Source of the DNA: an uncultured Clostridia bacterium
GTDB lineage: Bacteria; Bacillota; Clostridia; Christensenellales; Borkfalkiaceae
Reading direction: 5' to 3'
NCBI GenBank assembly: GCA_947176485.1
Contig: CAMWQS010000097.1
Span: 1 to 5,155, forward strand
Length of the DNA: 5,155 nucleotides
The number at the start of each line of letters is the position of its first letter. Within the stretch, counting starts at the first letter, position 1. A program made the position numbers and the translations under genes. The notes below the pieces were generated by a model that did not search any database, was not told where the DNA came from, and saw only the letters and a program-made list of their open reading frames with translations. Shown here piece by piece: positions 1 through 5,155 of this stretch.

Positions 1-5
1 ATGTT

Positions 6-2399
6 ATGTTATACTTAACTTTAATGACTGATTTTCAAGCTCTTAAAAATTTAATCAATCCTAAAAAAGAACCAACCAAAGATTATTTTTTAGATTTGCT
101 TGACGCCGACAAACAGCTCTCGTACGAGAGCGCTCACGTTCGGGCGGTTATGACCATGCTCCGCGTTTTGTTCCTTGCAAAGCTCAAAGCAAAGCTTTCT
201 GCCGCCCGCGAGGAGAAGGAAAGCCTTACGAATCAAGAAGGTTATAACGCCGAGGCTTACCGCCGAGTGTTGGAGCTTAACGCCGAAATCGCAAGGCTTA
301 AAGCGAAGATGCAAGAGTACAAGCCCTTCTTCGAGGAGCCTTATTTCGCCCGTATGGATTTGACGGACGATAAAGAGGGGTACAACAGCTATTATATCGG
401 CAAGCACGGCAACGAAAAGCTTGAAATTTTAGATTGGCGCGCACCGCTTGCGCAAAAATATTACCAGAAAAGCCGCACTGCTTTTTCCATAAACGATTAT
501 AACTACAAGCTTATTTTGCGCCGCGCCATAAAGACTGGCAACGGAAAAGTTATAGATTTTAAAAACGAATATCTTTCCCTTTCGGATTACCTTACTAAGG
601 AAGAAATAGGGGGCAGGGACGAGGCACTGATTTTCGATCCCTTCTTAAAAGATATTTTAAAGGGCAGAAAGGAAAAGAACGAGATAACGGACATAATTCA
701 AACCATTCAGGAAAAGCAGTTTGAAATTATCACCTTGCCCGAAAACGACGAGTTCGTTTTGCAGGGCGTCGCTGGTAGCGGCAAAACGATGATACTTTTA
801 CACCGCCTTTCCTACATTATGTACAACAACGAAAGCGTGCGCCCCACCGACGTAATGGTGGTAACGCCCTCCGATTCGTTCAACGCCTTTATTGACGAGC
901 TGTCCGCCGTTTTGGAGCTTGAAAAGGTGAAAACCAGCACGATAGACGGTTACTTTTTAAAGCTTTTAAAGAGCGTCGGCGCAGACTTAAAGGGCAAAAT
1001 CAACTTCAACCAAGAGCTTAACATCGATTATTTAAAGTATATCTATTCGCCCGCGTTCGAGGCCGATTTGGATAAAAAGCTTGCAAAGGTGTTCGACGGG
1101 GTCTACGGGCTTTTCGCCTCGGACGACTGCAAAGAGGTATCCGAAGAAGTTGCCTTGTCTTGTAGCGGGCAAATCGAGGAGTACGAAAAAATCAAGAACG
1201 CGTCGGTAAGGATACGCCGCTGCGTTTTGGGCGAAATAAAGGAAAAGAAGGACGGCGGGCTGTACTACACCAAGCAGTTCAGATATATGTTCAACTGTGT
1301 TCTGGACGTGCAAGAGTTTTTGTATTTGGTAAAATCAGACGACAGAATGAAGGGCTACGCCTACTTTTACAGGCAGTTTTTATCCTTCTATAAGTCAATA
1401 AAATTTATCCGCAGATACTCGCAGAAAATCTGCCTTACCGCGCTTGAAGACTTACACTCGCTTGAAGGGGCGGTTGATAAAGAAATTGCCGATTTAAAGC
1501 GCTATAAGATAAAAACGGCGGAGGGGGAACAGCTTACTTATTCCGAAGGAATTTTGAAGCGCGAACAGCTGAAAAACGAGATTGGTGCCGTAATATGTGC
1601 CGTTGAACGCATTTTGAACGGTTTTTCCACCACGCACGATTTCGCCGACGTACTAAGAAGTGAAAGCTATTTGGTAGCGATAGGCAAGTGTGAAAATACC
1701 GTCGATATTTTACGGTTTTTCTATAAAGAAACGGTTAAAAAAGCAAAGACGAAGTACGGGGTCGAAGCAAAGCCTTTATCTAAAAGCGACTTGTTTGCAC
1801 TTTGTTTTATCTTGGTCAAGCTCGGTTTTAACCTCTCGCCCAAGTACTCCTTCGTGTTCGTTGACGAGGCGCAAGACATTTCACCTGCCGAATACAAGGT
1901 CTTAAAGGCGGTAAACGACCGCGCCACTTTTAATATTTTCGGTGATTTAAAGCAAAATATCACGGGTTTCCGCGGCATAAAGGACTGGGCGGAGCTCGGT
2001 TTTAAAACTTACAGCCTGAGCTTAAACTACCGCAACACCACGCAAATAGTGGATTACGTTTCAAAAAAGCTGGGTATAGAGATGCACTCTATAGGCTTCG
2101 ACGCGCAGGAGATTGAGGTAATTCCCGCCCGCTCGACTACTTCGTGGCTTTCGGGCAAAAACGGGCTTAAAGCCGTCATATGTGGGGGGCAATCGCTTGA
2201 AAAGTACTCAAGAAAGAGCTATAACCGCATAGGTGAAACGGGCAAGCTTTCAAAAACAAAGATTAACGTTATGACCGTTTACGAAAGCAAAGGGCTTGAA
2301 TTTACCGCCGTTGCCGTTGCCGACGGCGATATGACCGATAACGAAAAGTATATTGCGTACACCCGTGCGTTAAAAGAGCTTGCAATTATAAAAGATTAA
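6..2399 (+). CDS. HelD-like SF1 ATPase (UvrD/Rep-related, probable RNA polymerase recycling factor)
   Basis: The protein is 797 residues from the first ATG, close to Bacillus HelD. HelD family proteins bind RNA polymerase and use ATP to release it from stalled or post-termination complexes in the cytoplasm. Visible in order: a charged, probably coiled-coil N-terminal arm (about 54-107), which in HelD enters the polymerase secondary channel; the HelD signatures PYFARMDL (112-119), YYIGK (129-133) and DWRAP (143-147); Q-motif-like TIQEKQ (233-238); Walker A GVAGSGKT (254-261); a long helical insertion (about 385-590); Walker B/motif II VDEAQD (619-624); motif III GDLKQ (646-650); motif IV LNYRNTTQI (673-681); motif V VYESKGLEF (758-766); motif VI YIAYTRALKEL (782-792). 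All motor residues look intact. The protein ends five residues after motif VI, which is short. The start is uncertain: the frame is open to the window edge, ATG 24 (Met7) is an alternative, and ATG 24 has no Shine-Dalgarno. A general UvrD-like helicase is the main alternative, but the N-terminal signatures favour HelD. Confidence 0.87.
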   Translation: MLYLTLMTDFQALKNLINPKKEPTKDYFLDLLDADKQLSYESAHVRAVMTMLRVLFLAKLKAKLSAAREEKESLTNQEGYNAEAYRRVLELNAEIARLKAKMQEYKPFFEEPYFARMDLTDDKEGYNSYYIGKHGNEKLEILDWRAPLAQKYYQKSRTAFSINDYNYKLILRRAIKTGNGKVIDFKNEYLSLSDYLTKEEIGGRDEALIFDPFLKDILKGRKEKNEITDIIQTIQEKQFEIITLPENDEFVLQGVAGSGKTMILLHRLSYIMYNNESVRPTDVMVVTPSDSFNAFIDELSAVLELEKVKTSTIDGYFLKLLKSVGADLKGKINFNQELNIDYLKYIYSPAFEADLDKKLAKVFDGVYGLFASDDCKEVSEEVALSCSGQIEEYEKIKNASVRIRRCVLGEIKEKKDGGLYYTKQFRYMFNCVLDVQEFLYLVKSDDRMKGYAYFYRQFLSFYKSIKFIRRYSQKICLTALEDLHSLEGAVDKEIADLKRYKIKTAEGEQLTYSEGILKREQLKNEIGAVICAVERILNGFSTTHDFADVLRSESYLVAIGKCENTVDILRFFYKETVKKAKTKYGVEAKPLSKSDLFALCFILVKLGFNLSPKYSFVFVDEAQDISPAEYKVLKAVNDRATFNIFGDLKQNITGFRGIKDWAELGFKTYSLSLNYRNTTQIVDYVSKKLGIEMHSIGFDAQEIEVIPARSTTSWLSGKNGLKAVICGGQSLEKYSRKSYNRIGETGKLSKTKINVMTVYESKGLEFTAVAVADGDMTDNEKYIAYTRALKELAIIKD
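7..15 (+). promoter_or_regulatory. Possible extended -10 element before the HelD-like gene
   Basis: TGTTATACT matches the extended -10 pattern TGnTATAAT with one difference. A matching -35 would fall outside the window, so only half the promoter can be judged. If real, transcription would start at about 22-24, essentially on ATG 24, giving a leaderless or almost leaderless message and ruling out ATG 6 as the start. The match may equally be chance in AT-rich sequence or coding sequence if translation begins upstream. Confidence 0.3.
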
Positions 2400-2424
2400 A
2401 TCGTTTAAGAGTAAGTTAAAGGGC

Positions 2425-2471
2425 AATAATTATAAAAGCCGCTTGCCACTTTTTACCAACAGTGGTATAAT
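2425..2471 (+). promoter_or_regulatory. Strong sigma70/sigmaA-type promoter for the DUF4011 helicase gene
   Basis: The -35 hexamer TTGCCA (2443-2448) differs from TTGACA at one position. It is followed by the ideal 17-base spacer and a perfect -10 TATAAT (2466-2471) with an upstream TG (2463-2464), making an extended -10. The AT-rich run AATAATTATAAAA (2425-2437) sits just upstream of the -35, where an UP element would contact the polymerase alpha subunits. The expected transcription start is about 2477-2479, giving a leader of roughly 43 bases before ATG 2521. Position, spacing and orientation all suit the downstream gene, which should therefore be transcribed independently of the HelD-like gene. 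Confidence 0.8.
2446..2470. repeat. Overlapping inverted repeats in the promoter spacer, possible operator
   Basis: Two dyads share bases between the -35 and -10. CCACT (2446-2450) is the exact reverse complement of AGTGG (2461-2465), with ten bases between. TACCA (2454-2458) is the exact reverse complement of TGGTA (2463-2467) with a four-base centre, and extends to eight bases per arm (2451-2458 and 2463-2470) with one mismatch. A protein bound here would cover the spacer and the start of the -10, as many repressors do. The arms are short, so chance is possible, and no regulator gene is visible in the window. Confidence 0.4.
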
Positions 2472-2508
2472 GTAGAAAAATGACTAAACGACACGAAAAA
2501 ATGCGGAA

Positions 2509-2515
2509 AGTGAGG
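2509..2515 (+). promoter_or_regulatory. Ribosome binding site of the DUF4011 helicase gene
   Basis: AGTGAGG contains the GAGG core of the Shine-Dalgarno sequence and ends five bases before ATG 2521, an acceptable though short spacing. It supports ATG 2521, which is also the only standard start in this frame after the in-frame stop TAA at 2485-2487. The match to AAGGAGG is moderate. Confidence 0.55.
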
Positions 2516-2520
2516 CATAT

Positions 2521-5155
2521 ATGGCTACCAAACCTAAAACACCCGTAGACGTTTTTGAAATCGAAGGCGAAATATTAAACTCCGTAAGCTACGCAACCTA
2601 CTACTCGAGGTTGCCGCTTTTCACGTCCTTTAAAATTTTCAACCGCGACACCGAGAACGCGTCCGATATTACGGTTAAGGTTAAAGGCTCGACTCCGCTT
2701 ATAATTCCTACGGAAATGTACGTAGAGGAAATTCCCCACGAAAGCAGCGTGGAGGTAATTCCGCAAAACGTGCTTAACCCCAAGTACCTTGCCGAAATTG
2801 ATAAGCCCGAGGTTTGTACCGTTCAAGTCGAACTTACTTGCGGCAAAGCCCTCGTTTGCTCGCTTAACGCCGAGGTGCAAGCCCTTCCCATAAACTGCTG
2901 GTGCGGGCTTACGGGCAATGCGGAAACGCTTGCCTCTTTCGTACGCCCCAAAATTGCCGACTGCCAGAAGATTTTGGCAGAGGCGGGTTTACAGCTTAAA
3001 ACCTGGGGCTATTCTTCTGAATTTTCGGGTTATTCCGGCACGGACAAAAACGGGGTAAGGAACGCCGTCGCATCGGTGTTTTCGGCTATCCGTCGCCTAA
3101 ATATCGACAGAAAAGACGGCGGCGACTTATCCGGTATCACTTTCGTGGGCGATTCTACCGAGGTAGTAAAAAACAAATTTGCCACCCCGTTAGAGCTTGC
3201 TATTTTTGCCGCAAGCTGCTTTGAAGCGACCAAGCTGAACCCCGTCTTAATTATCGGTAAATCAAGCATATGTGCGGGTGTATGGCTGTATGAAAGCTGT
3301 TTTTCCTCTGCAACCGAGGACGATATGCAGCTACTCGAAAAGTATATTACCGAGGGCGTAAACAACCTTACGCTTTTCGATATCGAAGATTTATTCGCCC
3401 ACAGAAACGCAAGCTACACCACGAGTGAAGCGCACGCCCGCGAAAGGCTGCAAAAGGGTGAAATGACCTGCCTGGATATAAAGCGTTGCAGAATAGGCGG
3501 ACTTTTCCCGATGCCCTTAAAAGTAAAGACGGCGCACGGCTACGAGCTTTTAGCCGACAGGCAGCTTTCGTTTGACGAAAAGCCGTCGGAGTTTATCGAC
3601 GCGGGTAAATACGAATACGACAAGACCGTTTCCAAAGAGGCGAACTGGCAACGCCGACTTTTAGATTTATCATTAAAGAACAACCTTTTGAATTTCCGCT
3701 ACACGCGGGACAGCTTGCACCTTCTTTGTGCCGACCTTGCGTTTTTCTGCGAAAAAATCGACCAAAAGGGCAAATTCACCTTACTTTCAAACACCACGCC
3801 CATTCCGAACGCCGTTTACTTCGGTGAGAATAAAACCGTCAAAAATATGGCGGAGCTTATCGAAATAGAGATGAAGGGCGGGAAAATACGCGCTATTGCC
3901 TCCCCAGACGGGCTGATCGAAACGGCGACCACCCTTATAAGGAAGTCCCGTGCGGCAGAGGAGGAAACGGGCGCAAAGACCTTGTATCTTGCCTTCGGCT
4001 TTTTAAAGTGGAAAAGCGAGGGCGACAGAGAGGACAAATACGCCCCCATAGCCCTATTGCCCGTAACCTTAAAGAGAATGAAAACCCAAGGCGTTGCACT
4101 TGAGGCGGGCGAGGAATACGAGGTAAACACTACCCTTTTGGAGTTTTTGAAGCAAAGCTTCGGCATAGATATCCGCGGGGTAGAGGGCAAGGGGCTTTCA
4201 CCTAAGGAAATTATTGCGGTTTTCCGTGCGAAAACGGCTAATATGAAGGGATGGATGGTCTACGACGACGTTTACCTTTCGCAGTTCACCTTTGCCAGAT
4301 ACGCCATGTGGGCGGACGTAAAAAATAATATTAAAAGCTTCTCTAAAAACCCGCTTATCGCATCGCTGATGACGAACACGAACAAGCTTGGCGAAAACAA
4401 GCTCGTCGGCGTTTCGGAGGACGACGCCGACCCTTGTGCAATTTTAACGCCGCTACCTTGCGACAGTGCCCAGTACTCCGCCGTTGCGGAATCCGCAAAG
4501 GGCACGACCTTCGTCCTTCACGGCCCTCCCGGTACGGGCAAGAGCCAGACCATAACCAACATTATTGCAAACGCCGTGGATAAGGGCAAGCGGGTTTTAT
4601 TCGTTGCCGAAAAGCAAGCCGCTTTGCAAGTGGTTAAAAAGCGACTTTGCGATATAGGCATCGGCGATTTCTGCCTTGAGCTGCATTCGGGCAAAACCAC
4701 CGACAAAGCCGAAATTATAAGAAACATCGAAACGACTTTACTTTTAAAGTCGGAGGCAGACGCCGACAAGTTTTCCGACGCGAGTGCGAGGATAAAGGAA
4801 ACGCGTGACACCTTGCGCGCACCTTTGGATGCGTTGCACAAGAAAAGGCGGCTTGGGCTCAGCGTGTACGAGGGGATAGTTTATTATCTTCAGAATAAGT
4901 CCGCGCCCGAGCTTATGAACATCGAAACCACCTTCTACGACTCGCTTACCAAGCAGAAGCTGGAAGACTATGAAAATATGCTTTCTACGGCGCAGGCGGC
5001 GGCCAAAGAGTGTGGCGGCGTGTACCGTTCTCCCTTCGCCGAAGTGCGGCTAACCGAGTGCGACGAAAATACGAAACGTGCCGTAGTATGTGCCGCCGAA
5101 GTGCTTTTGGCGGAGATTAAGCACCTTAAAAATTACCTCGGACTTTTCCTTGATA
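2521..5155 (+). CDS. Giant DUF4011-type SF1 helicase, N-terminal 878 residues (3' end beyond window)
   Basis: This frame is open from ATG 2521 to the window edge. Domains in order: an all-beta, Ig-like N-terminal region (about 10-123); a transglutaminase-like region (about 127-350) whose landmarks are SFVRPKI (139-145), ATPLEL (221-226), KLNP (238-241), GVWL (253-256) and a CLDIKRCR-type segment near 320; the DUF4011 signature NWQRRLLDLSLKNNLLNF (375-392), followed by LYLAFGFLKW (488-497), APIALLPVTLKR (508-519) and FTFARYAMW (589-597); then the SF1 helicase core with Q-like Gln651, Walker A GPPGTGKS (668-675), motif Ia region VLFVAEKQAAL (692-702) and FCLELHSGK (717-725). A helical insertion (about 730-878) precedes motif II, which lies outside. 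Relatives commonly exceed 1,500 residues and end in DUF3320 and a Vsr- or DUF559-type nuclease; neither can be checked here. The likely role is a nucleic-acid translocase, possibly in antiphage defence. The transglutaminase Cys and His appear lost (Pro223, Ser249). It has its own promoter, and no signal peptide or membrane segment is evident. Confidence 0.92.
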   Translation, partial: MATKPKTPVDVFEIEGEILNSVSYATYYSRLPLFTSFKIFNRDTENASDITVKVKGSTPLIIPTEMYVEEIPHESSVEVIPQNVLNPKYLAEIDKPEVCTVQVELTCGKALVCSLNAEVQALPINCWCGLTGNAETLASFVRPKIADCQKILAEAGLQLKTWGYSSEFSGYSGTDKNGVRNAVASVFSAIRRLNIDRKDGGDLSGITFVGDSTEVVKNKFATPLELAIFAASCFEATKLNPVLIIGKSSICAGVWLYESCFSSATEDDMQLLEKYITEGVNNLTLFDIEDLFAHRNASYTTSEAHARERLQKGEMTCLDIKRCRIGGLFPMPLKVKTAHGYELLADRQLSFDEKPSEFIDAGKYEYDKTVSKEANWQRRLLDLSLKNNLLNFRYTRDSLHLLCADLAFFCEKIDQKGKFTLLSNTTPIPNAVYFGENKTVKNMAELIEIEMKGGKIRAIASPDGLIETATTLIRKSRAAEEETGAKTLYLAFGFLKWKSEGDREDKYAPIALLPVTLKRMKTQGVALEAGEEYEVNTTLLEFLKQSFGIDIRGVEGKGLSPKEIIAVFRAKTANMKGWMVYDDVYLSQFTFARYAMWADVKNNIKSFSKNPLIASLMTNTNKLGENKLVGVSEDDADPCAILTPLPCDSAQYSAVAESAKGTTFVLHGPPGTGKSQTITNIIANAVDKGKRVLFVAEKQAALQVVKKRLCDIGIGDFCLELHSGKTTDKAEIIRNIETTLLLKSEADADKFSDASARIKETRDTLRAPLDALHKKRRLGLSVYEGIVYYLQNKSAPELMNIETTFYDSLTKQKLEDYENMLSTAQAAAKECGGVYRSPFAEVRLTECDENTKRAVVCAAEVLLAEIKHLKNYLGLFLD

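Noticed and set aside
6..23. MLYLTL at the start of the first protein as a signal peptide or membrane anchor
   Set aside because: The hydrophobic stretch is six residues, too short for either, and is followed by a charged segment; it more likely lies upstream of the true start at Met7.
90..407. Antisense open frame of 105 codons inside the HelD-like gene, with further overlapping frames at 175-363, 1032-1313, 1690-1905 and 1721-1978
   Set aside because: All overlap the HelD-like coding sequence, whose motifs run continuously through these positions; none has a recognisable domain.
2422..2440. GGC...GCC pairing after the HelD-like gene as a terminator hairpin
   Set aside because: The stem is only three base pairs around a 13-base AT-rich loop and no T-run follows directly; it overlaps the UP-like region of the promoter.
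2480..2548. 22-codon frame starting ATGACTAAA in the leader of the helicase gene
   Set aside because: It starts at or next to the predicted transcription start, has no Shine-Dalgarno, and its basic peptide resembles nothing I recognise. It is kept only as part of a finding on promoter layout, not as a gene.
3816..4190. Antisense open frame of 124 codons inside the DUF4011 helicase gene
   Set aside because: It lies wholly within a strongly supported coding region, has low-complexity Ser/Pro/Phe-rich content typical of a reverse shadow, and shows no recognisable motif. The same holds for antisense frames at 2575-2880, 3030-3365, 4272-4505 and 4518-4841.
1..5155. CRISPR arrays, tRNA or rRNA genes, insertion sequence ends, tandem repeats
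   Set aside because: Nothing matching these was seen; nearly all of the window is accounted for by two continuous coding regions and a short promoter region.

Overview
The window carries two large plus-strand genes, both superfamily 1 (SF1) NTPase/helicase-type motors, separated by a 121-base intergenic region holding a clear sigma70/sigmaA-type promoter. The first gene (about 6-2399) encodes a complete or nearly complete HelD-like protein (UvrD/Rep-related; HelD recycles RNA polymerase). The second (2521 to beyond the right edge) encodes the first 878 residues of a very large DUF4011-type helicase, cut by the window after motif Ia and part of the following insertion.

Organism: the moderate base composition, the extended -10 promoter with an AT-rich upstream stretch, and a HelD-like protein of Bacillus-like size fit a Firmicutes/Clostridia-type bacterium, perhaps an uncultured gut lineage. 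This is an impression from style; no rRNA or marker gene is present.

Layout: 1-23, window edge with a possible extended -10 (TGTTATACT) just before an ATG; 6-2399, HelD-like ATPase; 2400-2520, intergenic region with an AT-rich UP-like stretch, -35 TTGCCA, 17-base spacer, -10 TATAAT with TG extension, overlapping inverted repeats in the spacer, a short leader and a modest Shine-Dalgarno; 2521-5155, DUF4011 helicase N-terminal part. No tRNA, rRNA, CRISPR array, insertion sequence or convincing intrinsic terminator was seen.

How the genes might work together: the second has its own strong promoter, so the two are probably separate but co-oriented units, possibly with read-through from the first. 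DUF4011-SF1 helicases are often giant proteins ending in a nuclease domain, and a DUF4011-helicase-Vsr architecture has been reported as antiviral; the part that would decide this lies outside the window. The most unusual point seen directly is that the second protein has a recognisable transglutaminase-like domain in which the expected catalytic Cys and His are replaced by Pro and Ser, so this module is probably a dead enzyme kept for structure or binding.
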